Below, piece by piece: positions 49,978 through 58,036 of a DNA stretch of 64,000 nt. The stretch's first letter is position 1; each line of letters begins with the position of its first letter. Source of the DNA: Pseudokordiimonas caeni (GTDB lineage: Bacteria > Pseudomonadota > Alphaproteobacteria > Sphingomonadales > Kordiimonadaceae). The position numbers and the translations under genes are program-made. The notes beneath the pieces are model-generated. The model did no database searches, had not been told where the DNA came from, and worked only from the letters and a program-made list of their open reading frames with translations. The stretch covers positions 1,217,255 through 1,281,254 of the forward strand of contig NZ_JAPPRR010000001.1 of the NCBI RefSeq assembly GCF_026719705.1, written 5' to 3'.

Positions 49978-50469
49978 CTACTTGCCTCTTCGTTTGCCCT
50001 TCGAGCTGTCGTCGACATAATCGAGCGGGAGGGCTGTTGTGTATTTGATGCGTTCCATCGCGAAGGAAGAGCTGACGTCGGTCAGCTTCACCCGCTTGAT
50101 GAGTTCCTTGTAGAACTTGTCATAAGCTGCCATGTCCGGCACCACAACCCGCATCAGATAGTCGATCTCGCCGCTCATGCGGTATAGTTCGACAACTTCC
50201 GGGAACTCGCCCACAAGGCGGGCAAACTCATCAAGCCATTCCCAGTTATGCTCATTGGTGCGGATCGCAACAAACACATCCAAGGGCACATTGACCATGT
50301 TCCGGTCAACCAGTGCCACCCGCGCAGTGATATAGCCTTCCTGTTCCAGCAACTGGATGCGGCGCCAGCAAGGCGTAGTCGAGAGCCCGACGCGCGATGC
50401 AATTTCAGCGGTGCTTAACGTGGTATCCTGTTGCAGCAGATCAAGGATCTTGCGGTCAATCTCGTCCAT
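49978..50469 (-). CDS. Lrp/AsnC family transcriptional regulator
   Basis: A 163-residue regulator: N-terminal HTH with DEIDRKILDLLQQDTTLSTAEI and LSTTPCWRRIQLLEQEGYI, and a C-terminal RAM ligand-binding domain (FPEVVELYRMSGEIDYLMRV). It lies just upstream of pepN on the same strand, so it could be cotranscribed with an aminopeptidase gene, which fits an amino-acid-sensing role, though targets are unknown. Confidence 0.92.
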   Translation of the reverse strand: MDEIDRKILDLLQQDTTLSTAEIASRVGLSTTPCWRRIQLLEQEGYITARVALVDRNMVNVPLDVFVAIRTNEHNWEWLDEFARLVGEFPEVVELYRMSGEIDYLMRVVVPDMAAYDKFYKELIKRVKLTDVSSSFAMERIKYTTALPLDYVDDSSKGKRRGK

Positions 50470-50549
50470 AATACCCCCAACAACTCGTTTGGCGCAGTGT
50501 TAGCCCATTTGTGGGGGAAATAAAGCGTTTTCCTGCGAAAAAGTCGCAA

Positions 50550-51017
50550 CTAATCTCTACTTTTGCGAAAAAAAGTCATCTCAAGCACACGGTCAAGGCT
50601 AGCAGCCCCGCCTCCCGTCAACGAAAGTGATAGAAAACCGACCATCCATGGCAAATGTTCCATCCAATAGCTGGGGTAGACGAAGAGCTGGATGACCAAA
50701 GCCATGAGGAGAAGCCCGAAGGCCGCAAAGCGGGTGCCGAGACCAACCAGCAGCATGGCCGGCAGGATTGTCTCGCCCAGCAAGGCAAGTTGTGCAGCAA
50801 GGCCAGGGTCAAGGAGCGGCAGCCTGTATTCTTCTTCGAAAAGTGTCACGGCAAGATCCGAGGGCACCCAGAAACTGTCACCTGCTTTCGTGCGCCCGGA
50901 TGCATAAAAAAGCGGCGCGAGCCAAAGGCGCACTGCGAGCGGCGCCAATGCAGTAGCGCCCGGCAGGCTGGACAGCCACGCTGACCCCTGCTGATATCTG
51001 ATTACAAGCGCGCTCAC
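50550..51017 (-). CDS. DoxX family membrane protein of the bufferin operon
   Basis: A 155-residue protein with four hydrophobic segments and the DoxX features APLAVRLWLAPLFYASGRTK near the N-terminus and LLGETILPAMLLVGLGTRFAAFG in the middle. DoxX proteins are usual fourth members of bufferin (buf) operons. The start is a GTG at 51017, overlapping the DUF2063 gene stop by 4 bases (GTGA). Its exact role, perhaps redox or quinone-linked, is unproved. Confidence 0.85.
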   Translation of the reverse strand: MSALVIRYQQGSAWLSSLPGATALAPLAVRLWLAPLFYASGRTKAGDSFWVPSDLAVTLFEEEYRLPLLDPGLAAQLALLGETILPAMLLVGLGTRFAAFGLLLMALVIQLFVYPSYWMEHLPWMVGFLSLSLTGGGAASLDRVLEMTFFRKSRD

Positions 51018-51568
51018 GCTGCGTCCCCTTCTAGTTCAACATGCACTTCGCCGCTGCGTCCGGCCACCAGCACCTGCTGCCCGCCCGCGCCCATGTCCAC
51101 AGCCTCTGGCGCAATATGACCGCTCGCCGCGCGCCACAGGTCAAACACCGGGTGGGCACTCGTGAGCCGTGCTTCGGCGTCTCCGGCCCGGTTCTGGATG
51201 TCGTGAATGAGCCATTCGAGCCGCGCGAGGTCGGCCAGATAAGGCAGCGACTGCGTCGGTGTAAAATCGGTCAGGAAATCACCCATGCCGGCGCCATAAT
51301 CGTTAAGCACCGCCGAGTGCGGCGGGTGGGCCCTCACGTAGGCACGGGCAACGGCGCGCCAATATTCATCGCCGACAAAGGCACGGCAGGCGGGATAGCG
51401 GTCCATCAGCGTATCGATGAGCCCAAGCCGCAACGTGTTGGCATGGATGCGCAGCCGGGCATGCGGATCAAGCCCGTGGCCATTCACGGCAAGGCCAATC
51501 ACGGGTTCGGGCCCGGCGCCTAGTATTTCGGCCTTCATGGCCTTCTGCAGCGTCGCAAGATCAGGCAT
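51014..51568 (-). CDS. bufC: DUF2063 partner protein of the MNIO enzyme (BufC/HvfC type)
   Basis: A 184-residue protein with the DUF2063 pattern: LATLQKAMKAEIL, RLRIHANTLRLGLIDTLMDRYPACRAFVGDEYWRAV spread across the first half, and YLADLARLEWLIHDIQN. In known systems it is the peptide-recognising partner of the multinuclear iron enzyme. It overlaps the MNIO gene by 8 bases and the doxX gene by 4. Confidence 0.88.
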   Translation of the reverse strand: MPDLATLQKAMKAEILGAGPEPVIGLAVNGHGLDPHARLRIHANTLRLGLIDTLMDRYPACRAFVGDEYWRAVARAYVRAHPPHSAVLNDYGAGMGDFLTDFTPTQSLPYLADLARLEWLIHDIQNRAGDAEARLTSAHPVFDLWRAASGHIAPEAVDMGAGGQQVLVAGRSGEVHVELEGDAA

Positions 51569-52406
51569 GGACGGCGTATCCTTCGATCAGAATGGCGCGG
51601 GCTTTTTCGCTTTCATCTACAAGCTCGGCAAGCGGCGGGATTTCATTGTCGCGTTCCAGAAGCGTCGGCTTCGGCCCAGCGCGCTCAATCAGCCGGCGGT
51701 AAAGCGCCCACACGGCGTCGCTGACCGGGCTGCCATGGTCGTCGATCAGGATGGTCACGCCTTCCACCTCGCGTTCGATGTGCCCCGCCAGATGGATTTC
51801 GCCGATGCGGTCGGTATTCACCCGGTCGATATAATCCGCCGCGCTGAGGCCAAGGTTGCGGGCGCTGACCTCGATGTTATTGACATCCAAGAGGAGCCCG
51901 CAGCCAGTGCGGTCGCAAAGGGCCTCCAGAAACTCGACCTCCGGGATCGAGGGGCCGGTGAAATCAAGATAGACAGAGGGATTTTCCACGAGCAGCGGCC
52001 GGCCGATCTCATCCTGTACCCGCGCCACATTGGCAGAAACCACATCAAGCGTTTCGGCATTCAGAGGCAGCGGCAACAGGTCGGCGAGATACGCCCCGCC
52101 CGAGACAGACCAGGCAAGATGCTCGGAAACGAAGACGGGCCGGTAGGTTTCCACCAGATGGTGGAAGCGGGCGAGGTGGGCTTCATTGATCCCTTCAGCG
52201 GACCCGAGCGACAGGCCGACACCATGAAGGGAAATCGGATAGTGTTCGGCGATCCGGTCCAGATAGCGGCGGTGCGGGCCGCCGGCCATCATATAATTTT
52301 CAGCGTGAATTTCGAAAAAATCGACGGCGGGTCGCGTGTCCAGCACGGCATCATAATGCATCGCCTTCAGGCTGATGCCCACGGTGCCCTTCCCCTTGGA
52401 TGCCAT
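51561..52406 (-). CDS. bufB: MNIO (DUF692) peptide-modifying enzyme, BufB/HvfB type
   Basis: A 281-residue TIM-barrel protein of the DUF692 multinuclear non-heme iron oxidative enzyme family. Conserved stretches with likely iron ligands are FFEIHAENYM, ISLHGVGLSLGS, VSEHLAWS, LVENPSVY, LLLDVNNIEVSARN, GEIHLAGH and LIDDHGSPV. Related enzymes modify cysteines of DUF2282 peptides into copper-binding heterocycles. Next to such a precursor and DUF2063, this role is well supported. The ATG at 52406 is preferred to one eight codons upstream. Confidence 0.92.
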   Translation of the reverse strand: MASKGKGTVGISLKAMHYDAVLDTRPAVDFFEIHAENYMMAGGPHRRYLDRIAEHYPISLHGVGLSLGSAEGINEAHLARFHHLVETYRPVFVSEHLAWSVSGGAYLADLLPLPLNAETLDVVSANVARVQDEIGRPLLVENPSVYLDFTGPSIPEVEFLEALCDRTGCGLLLDVNNIEVSARNLGLSAADYIDRVNTDRIGEIHLAGHIEREVEGVTILIDDHGSPVSDAVWALYRRLIERAGPKPTLLERDNEIPPLAELVDESEKARAILIEGYAVHA

Positions 52407-52436
52407 GACGCGCGCCCCGCCGCAGATCAAGCCGGA

Positions 52437-52712
52437 TCAGGCCTTGGGGGCTTCGGTCGAGCCGCCAGCAAGGCGCTCGCAAAGGCCGGCGGGTACATAG
52501 ATCCATTCGTCTTTCGCATGGTCTTCTTTCGCCTGTCCGGCGCAGCTGTGGCTAGCCGTGCCGCAGTCGTTGGCGCCCTTGGCGACAACGCCGTAGCACT
52601 TTTCCTTGCCCTTGTTGCCTTCAGCGGCCACCGGACCGGCAACGATCATCGAGGCTGCGAATGCGGCACCCGCCGTGGTCATGGCCAGTTTGCCAATCGA
52701 GGTCATTTTCAT
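52437..52712 (-). CDS. bufA: Bufferin-type precursor peptide (DUF2282)
   Basis: A 91-residue precursor with a signal peptide (hydrophobic to about residue 30, ending VAGPVAA) and a short mature domain with four Cys: [21 protein letters not shown] and GLCERL. These are the DUF2282 positions, including EWIYVPAG before the last Cys. In studied bufferins central cysteines are converted by the MNIO enzyme into thiooxazole groups that bind copper; this peptide keeps that spacing. AAGGGGAAA precedes the ATG at 52712. First gene of the operon. Confidence 0.9.
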   Translation of the reverse strand: MKMTSIGKLAMTTAGAAFAASMIVAGPVAAEGNKGKEKCYGVVAKGANDCGTASHSCAGQAKEDHAKDEWIYVPAGLCERLAGGSTEAPKA

Positions 52713-52823
52713 GGGTATTTCCCCTTGCACTAGACTTGGGCCGAACCCCCTTGGCTCGGCCTGGGGTCATATTGGCCGCGGCGTGTTGCGAAGGGAAATC
52801 ATAAGACTGTCACGTGTTGGTGA
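52713..52823. promoter_or_regulatory. Upstream region of the bufferin operon
   Basis: Between the bufA start and the cyclase remnant lie 111 bases that must hold the leftward buf promoter. No sure sigma-factor site was recognised, and no CopY, CueR or CsoR-type operator was apparent by eye. Confidence 0.3.
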
Positions 52824-52967
52824 GACAGTTCGCGCACCCTCATCCCGATCGTCGAACATCTGACCGGGCTCGACCGGTTGCCAGACGCGGGTTTCAGCTT
52901 TCATGCGGCGCCCATCAAGCTTGAGGACGTTGGCACCTTCCCGGTGCGCGCCTATGCGACCTTCTGA
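52824..52967 (+). pseudogene. C-terminal remnant of a cyclase / kynurenine formamidase family gene
   Basis: In the gap right of the bufferin operon the frame ending at the TGA 52965-52967 reads LIPIVEHLTGLDRLPDAGF, then FHAAPIKLEDVGTFPVRAYATF. This closely resembles the final 40 residues of cyclase-family (PF04199) proteins. Upstream in frame there is a stop at 52821-52823, no start codon and no other part of the enzyme, so it is a 5'-deleted relic. Whatever removed the rest ended near 52830. Confidence 0.65.
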
Positions 52968-52979
52968 TACCGCAGAGAA

Positions 52980-55871
52980 TCAATCGTCCGAAAAGTCGTT
53001 CCGGTAGTCCTTGAGGAAGGATTGCAGGCCGGAGACATTGGCGATCTGGCTGACGATCTGGCTGATCTCGCCACCGGAAAGATCCTGCGGGCCGGTCAGA
53101 AGCGCGAAGGCATTGGCGAACTCGCCTTCCTTCATGTCCCCGGCAAAGCGGCGGCGCAGCACGGCAAGGCCTGCCTTGTTCTCGTCGAACGTCATGGCGA
53201 TGGCAAGACGCAGCAGCTGTACCCGGTCCCCCGGCTCCAATGGCTCGCCACCTTCACCCTTGCCATCAAGCAGTTTCAGGCCGGCGTCCACCATTTTCGG
53301 CCAGTCTTTCGATTGCCAGTAGATGTCAGCCCTGAGAAGGTTCGACGCCCGGTCGTTATCTTCCTCGATCAGCACCTCGGCTTCTTCATAGCGGCCAAGT
53401 TCGGTCAGTGCCCGGGCTTCAACCAGGCGGCGGTCCAGCTCGATTTCCACGGGCAACTGCGGCTCGCGGGTCGCACGCAGGGTGCCAAGGGCACGCTCGG
53501 GGTCACTGTTCAGGAGATAAAGCTTGGCCAAACGCGAGGCGATGGCCGCACGGGCCGCCCCTTCCGTCCGCACTTTCACCTGATATTCAAGGAGTTCCGC
53601 TGCCTGATCGATCAGGTCAAGCGCGACAAGCCTGTCTGCAAGGCGGCGGATCATGGCATCGCCGTCCGCCCCGAGCGGGGTAAGCTCACGGAATTTGTAG
53701 AAAAGCCCGATGGCCGCCACCGGGTCCATCCGGTCAGCTTCGCCCTCAAGGTAAAGGCGGCGGAAAATCTGGCTCATCTTGGCGGACATCCGGGCCTCAC
53801 GGGCGCGGTCCGGGAAATAGGTGACCCCGATGCGCAGGCGTTCCAGCCCCTCTTCATACCGGCCAGCCGCGAAATAGAGGTCGGCGAGTTCGTTTAAAAG
53901 ATCAAACTCGAGCCCGTTGCCGCGCCAGGCGTAACGCAACTGTTCCAGCGTCTCGATGGCTTCGGTGCCGCTGAGGATACCCTTGCGGATATCGTGGGCT
54001 GCCCGTACGTGACGGGCTTCGGCACCAATATCGCGCTGTGGTGCCATCGCGAGACTGTCGTAGGCGATGAGGGCGTCTTCTTCACGACCTTCAAGTTCGT
54101 CGATCCGTGCTGACAGAAGTACGCGCTCGGAAAGCTGCCTGTCAGTCAGGGCTACGCCGCCGAGCAGTTCAAGCTCGCGCTTGGCGAGTTCCATGTCGCC
54201 GGTTTTCATGGCCGCGCGGATGACGGCGAGCTGGATATCGGCCTTGTCCTTGTCGTCATAGGGGCCGAGCACATCGACGCCGCGCCTGTAATTGGCAAGG
54301 GCTGCCTCGGGCCGGTTCAGGCCTTCATCCACCAGCACCTTCCACAGCGACACATCCTGTTCGGCTGTCAGGCTGTCGTTGCTGAGGTCGGCGTCTGCGG
54401 CCTGCAGCCTCCCCTTCTTGACGTTCGCAACGCCGCGCACCGCCAGATATTCGCCGTTTCCGGTCAGCGCCGGGTCTTCATCCAGCATCATCTCCAGGAT
54501 AGCCAGCGCCTCAGTCGCACGGCCATGCGCCAGATAGAAACGGGCCAGATCCCAGCGGGCTTCGTTGCGGTCGTCCGCCGGGCGCAGGGACAGCGCATAA
54601 AGGAGTCGGGTGCGGACCTCGTAATAGTCCTCCACATCGCCTTGCCGCCATGCCTTGAAATCAATGAGCCGCCGCAGGGCCTGATCCCGCGCGGCATCCC
54701 CTTCTGCATAGCGCGCATCACCGCTCATGATCGCCACGCCGTCGCGGAAACGCTCGACCCGGACTTCATCCGAATAAGGCACTACAACGATGCCCTGTGC
54801 TGTCTCGCCAACCTCGGCGACAGTGTAGCGGAAGGCTTCGGCCATCCCCTGCCCGCCTTCGACCAGTGGCACGATCACGAGATCGTCGCCGATCAGGGGG
54901 TCGGCGACAGCAATACGACGACCGGCCGCACCAGACGCGATGAAGACCTGCTGGCCGGATGGCGTGTCGATCCGTTTGATCGGCTTCAGCGGAAAGCGCG
55001 GCGCCGTGCGCAGCGGCTTGAAAGAAAGTTGCCAGCCAGCCCCATCGCGCATCACCGAAAGGCTCGGATCCCCCTCCAAGGCAAGGCGCAGGATCGTTGC
55101 GTCCGGATGATCGATCCGGGCAACCGATGTAATCACCCCTTCCGACCCGCGCGCCAAAGCAGCAGGATCAACGGCAAAGGGTCTGTCGACCACCAGCCAG
55201 GCCTCGCTCGAACGTTTGAAGAAGGCAAGTCCCACATCCGGCTCGGTGATCGGCAAGGTGAGCTGCACGCCCCCCTCGGCCAATGCCCGGAAGACAGGCT
55301 GCAGGCGCGGATAGTCTGCACTGCGTCCCTCGAAAGTCGGCGTTTCGGCGGCGGGCTCCGGTGTGGTTTCCGGTTGCTGTACCGGTGTTTCTGCAGGTGG
55401 CGTCGTCTGCGGGCGGCTCGGCGCGTTGCGTTCGGCAGCACTTGCAGGCGCCACCGACTGGCCGGAGACAACCGATGCGGGCGCTACATCCATCACATCA
55501 AGAACAATGGAGTTGCCGCTGCGGAAATGGCGCGGCCCCGCCCCTGCCGGCATCGTCACGGTTACAGTCGTGATATCGCCTTCCCGGCTGATCGAGGGTG
55601 CGGCCATGCCGCGCAGCACACCCCGACGGATCGCGCCGAGGTCGGCATCGAACCCGGCTTCAATCCTGATGGTCAGCACATTGCCGTCAGTGCGCACGGA
55701 ATAAGGCACTTCACGCGGCAGATCGAATACCGCACGACTATAGTCCGTGTGCTGGCCGACGCGAACGGCAATCGTGCCGAAGTCCACAGCCATAACAGGC
55801 AGGCTCAGGAGCACAAGCAGGGCCCAGAGCATCTGCCGGAGCTTGCCTTGCACGCCTTCAGAAAATGTCAT
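52980..55871 (-). CDS. Large secreted TPR protein of the flagellar operon
   Basis: A 963-residue protein with a signal sequence (about residues 11-28, LWALLVLLSLPVMA) and an N-terminal region rich in beta strands, VGQHTDYSRAVFDLPREVPY, which resembles AMIN-type domains of periplasmic machinery. A Pro-rich linker follows at about 175-205 and then many TPR-like helical repeats (for example ARFYLAHGRATEALAILEMML) up to the C-terminus. It overlaps the preceding motB-like gene by 14 bases and is the last gene of the fliL-to-motB run, suggesting a periplasmic motor or assembly part. No named homologue is recognised. Confidence 0.75.
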   Translation of the reverse strand: MTFSEGVQGKLRQMLWALLVLLSLPVMAVDFGTIAVRVGQHTDYSRAVFDLPREVPYSVRTDGNVLTIRIEAGFDADLGAIRRGVLRGMAAPSISREGDITTVTVTMPAGAGPRHFRSGNSIVLDVMDVAPASVVSGQSVAPASAAERNAPSRPQTTPPAETPVQQPETTPEPAAETPTFEGRSADYPRLQPVFRALAEGGVQLTLPITEPDVGLAFFKRSSEAWLVVDRPFAVDPAALARGSEGVITSVARIDHPDATILRLALEGDPSLSVMRDGAGWQLSFKPLRTAPRFPLKPIKRIDTPSGQQVFIASGAAGRRIAVADPLIGDDLVIVPLVEGGQGMAEAFRYTVAEVGETAQGIVVVPYSDEVRVERFRDGVAIMSGDARYAEGDAARDQALRRLIDFKAWRQGDVEDYYEVRTRLLYALSLRPADDRNEARWDLARFYLAHGRATEALAILEMMLDEDPALTGNGEYLAVRGVANVKKGRLQAADADLSNDSLTAEQDVSLWKVLVDEGLNRPEAALANYRRGVDVLGPYDDKDKADIQLAVIRAAMKTGDMELAKRELELLGGVALTDRQLSERVLLSARIDELEGREEDALIAYDSLAMAPQRDIGAEARHVRAAHDIRKGILSGTEAIETLEQLRYAWRGNGLEFDLLNELADLYFAAGRYEEGLERLRIGVTYFPDRAREARMSAKMSQIFRRLYLEGEADRMDPVAAIGLFYKFRELTPLGADGDAMIRRLADRLVALDLIDQAAELLEYQVKVRTEGAARAAIASRLAKLYLLNSDPERALGTLRATREPQLPVEIELDRRLVEARALTELGRYEEAEVLIEEDNDRASNLLRADIYWQSKDWPKMVDAGLKLLDGKGEGGEPLEPGDRVQLLRLAIAMTFDENKAGLAVLRRRFAGDMKEGEFANAFALLTGPQDLSGGEISQIVSQIANVSGLQSFLKDYRNDFSDD

Positions 55872-56595
55872 ACGGCCCCCGTTCGCCTGCCTCGTCAATG
55901 AAGACGATATCGATCCGTTCGGCCAATTCATAGCGCGTCTGCAGGGTCATCGTCTGCCCCAATTCTTTAAATCTTGTATCGGCATAGCCGACGGCGACGA
56001 CGGGGCGGGCATAGCCGCGCGAAGCCAGAAGGCCAGCCACCATCTGACTGCGCGCGATGGAAAGTTCCCAGTTCGACCGGAAAAGGCCGCTTTTGACCGG
56101 CTCCTGATCGGTATGCGCGGCGATCACGATGCGATTGGCGATCTGGCTGAAGGTCGCGACCAAATCCCCCGCTGCCGCGCTTGCGCCGGGAAGCAGATCA
56201 GCCGTTTTTCCATCGAACAGGCGGTTTGCGGGGATTGACAGCACCACACGGTCGCCGATCCGGTAAGCCTGCGAACCTGCCAGCGCCTCGCTTGTTGTGG
56301 TCGCGCGTTCCAGAATGCTCAGAAGATAGCCGGGCCCCACACCGCGCGCCCGCGACTGACGCATGCTTTCGGGTGCGTCAAACTCTTCGGTTTCCACCAT
56401 GGCGCGGGTCGGGTTGAATTCGCGCTGGAAGGCCGTCACCACGGTCCGCCAGCTGTCATACTGGACCGAATTCATCGAATAGATCAGTACGAAGAAGGTG
56501 AGAAGCAGCGAAAGCAGGTCGGCAAAGGTGAGGAGCCAGCTGGCATCGCCGCCCCGGCGCACCGATTGTTCCTGCTGACCGACCTCGGGCAACAT
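55858..56595 (-). CDS. motB: MotB-like protein with OmpA domain and proton-channel Asp
   Basis: A 245-residue stator-type protein. One membrane helix starts right after the key Asp (D26 in WLLTFADLLSLLLTFFVLIYS), the residue that carries protons in MotB. The C-terminal peptidoglycan-binding OmpA domain has IVIAAHTDQEP, RSNWELSIARSQMV and VGYADTRF. No motA is in the window, so its channel partner is elsewhere. The ATG shares a base with the stop of the first MotB-like gene (TGATG). Confidence 0.88.
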   Translation of the reverse strand: MLPEVGQQEQSVRRGGDASWLLTFADLLSLLLTFFVLIYSMNSVQYDSWRTVVTAFQREFNPTRAMVETEEFDAPESMRQSRARGVGPGYLLSILERATTTSEALAGSQAYRIGDRVVLSIPANRLFDGKTADLLPGASAAAGDLVATFSQIANRIVIAAHTDQEPVKSGLFRSNWELSIARSQMVAGLLASRGYARPVVAVGYADTRFKELGQTMTLQTRYELAERIDIVFIDEAGERGPYDIF

Positions 56596-57284
56596 CAGCG
56601 GAACTCACCTTCGCTGGCGGACAGATCGACATCCGCGCCGCTCGCCAGTGTCGGTCGGAAGACCACAAGGATACGATCCTCCGCGTGCGCCGCGAAACCG
56701 GCGCCGTAGGTGCCGCCTTCAAGCCCGGCGTCGCGCAAGAAGCGGGCAAGAGAGCCCGAACGGCGAATGGCAATCTCCTGCCCACGGGTGAGTTTCGGCG
56801 TCACGGCCGCTTCGCCATTGCCGAACAGGAACAGCACCTGCTGGCGCTGACGGGCTGATGCGCCCTTGAGCATGCCAAGGATACGCCCGAGGAATGCTTT
56901 GCGATCCGACCGTACCTCCGTATCGACGCCGGAGAAAAGCGCACTGACCGGGATATCCAGCTCAAGGATGCGGCCGCCGGCCCCTGTGAAGCGGCCCTCG
57001 ATGGCCATTTCGGCAAAGAATTCCCCCTTGATGCTGGTCAGCAGGTCATCGGTCGGGGCCGTCTGCTCGGCCGGATCAAGGCCCGGCGGAGCAACCGGGG
57101 ACGACGCTGCGGAGAAAGTGCCGCTCACGCTGTCCATCGTTTCCACGGCCTTCGCAGGCGCATGATTGGAAACCGCATTCAGCACGATGAAGAAGGCGAG
57201 CAGGATCAGATAGAGCGAGACGAACAGCCCCATTGTGCCGTCAATCGGCGGCTGGCGCCGGATATGATGGTCATCATGCAACAT
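56595..57284 (-). CDS. Second MotB-like protein, without the channel Asp
   Basis: A 229-residue protein with a single N-terminal membrane helix (GLFVSLYLILLAFFIVLNAVS) and a degenerate OmpA-like C-terminus (QQVLFLFGNGEAAV, RRSGSLARFLRDAGL). When the helix is aligned on the FF pair of MotB, a Ser (S23) stands at the proton-accepting Asp position. It may form a hetero-stator or regulate its coupled neighbour. It is the upstream member of the tandem pair. Confidence 0.75.
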   Translation of the reverse strand: MLHDDHHIRRQPPIDGTMGLFVSLYLILLAFFIVLNAVSNHAPAKAVETMDSVSGTFSAASSPVAPPGLDPAEQTAPTDDLLTSIKGEFFAEMAIEGRFTGAGGRILELDIPVSALFSGVDTEVRSDRKAFLGRILGMLKGASARQRQQVLFLFGNGEAAVTPKLTRGQEIAIRRSGSLARFLRDAGLEGGTYGAGFAAHAEDRILVVFRPTLASGADVDLSASEGEFR

Positions 57285-57316
57285 GGGGATGCCGGGCTCT
57301 CCTCCGTGGGCCGCGA

Positions 57317-57973
57317 TCAGTCGAACATGGCGAGGATGGCGTCGATCTCATCCTGGCTGTTGCCCTGCCCCTCAAGCTGAGGGCCGTGCAGCAGATCCTT
57401 GTCGTTCACGGCGACACCTTCATCGTCTTTTTCAATCTCCGCTTCGGCGGCCGCTTCCTCGACATGCGTATCGCCGATGGCGTCGGCAAGGCTGTTGAGA
57501 CGCTCTTCCAGATGCTGCAGGATGCGGGCGACCTTGGTCACGCGCTGGCCGGTCAGATCCTGAAAGCTCGAAGCTTCGAAAAGTGTGATCGCGAGATTGC
57601 CGAGCGTGGCTCCCATGTCGCCCTCAGCATCTTCCGCCATGGCCTCGAGCGTTTCCGCCACATCCATGATCGACGTTGCGGCCGCATCGGTGGCTTCCAC
57701 GATGGCGTCAAGCTGCTCCGCCGCATCGGGGATCGAGCGGTTCGACAGGTTTTTCGGCCCGAGGTCCGAGAGAACATGCTTGGCCGCCCCGATAAACAGG
57801 GTCAGCTCCCGCAGTTCCGAGGCGACTTCATCAAGCTCGTCATCCACCACCGTGCCGCTCATCAGGCTGCCGACGACGTTGGAAATCTCGGCAATCGCGA
57901 CATTGTCACCCCGATCCTGGCGCAGGGCTTCCGCGCGGCTCTCAAGGCTGACTGGTTTGGCTTCTTTGGTCAT
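57317..57973 (-). CDS. cheZ: Protein phosphatase CheZ
   Basis: A 218-residue helical protein with the CheZ catalytic motif ASSFQDLTGQRVTKVARIL, in which Gln is the active residue that dephosphorylates CheY-P. The C-terminal tail SQDEIDAILAMFD is the CheY-binding peptide, here strikingly like the FliM motif DQDEIDSLLGF. It lies between motE and the motB pair in the same run of genes, 32 bases before the first MotB-like gene. Confidence 0.9.
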   Translation of the reverse strand: MTKEAKPVSLESRAEALRQDRGDNVAIAEISNVVGSLMSGTVVDDELDEVASELRELTLFIGAAKHVLSDLGPKNLSNRSIPDAAEQLDAIVEATDAAATSIMDVAETLEAMAEDAEGDMGATLGNLAITLFEASSFQDLTGQRVTKVARILQHLEERLNSLADAIGDTHVEEAAAEAEIEKDDEGVAVNDKDLLHGPQLEGQGNSQDEIDAILAMFD

Positions 57974-58036
57974 TCTGAAACTCCGGTGCCGGGCCTGCCG
58001 GCAAACTGAAACTGTTCAATCAGCACTCTAAGCAAA

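Noticed and set aside
54525-55901. 458-codon plus-strand frame opposite the TPR gene
   Set aside because: The minus-strand protein has a signal peptide, repeats and coupling to motB; the antisense frame has none of these.
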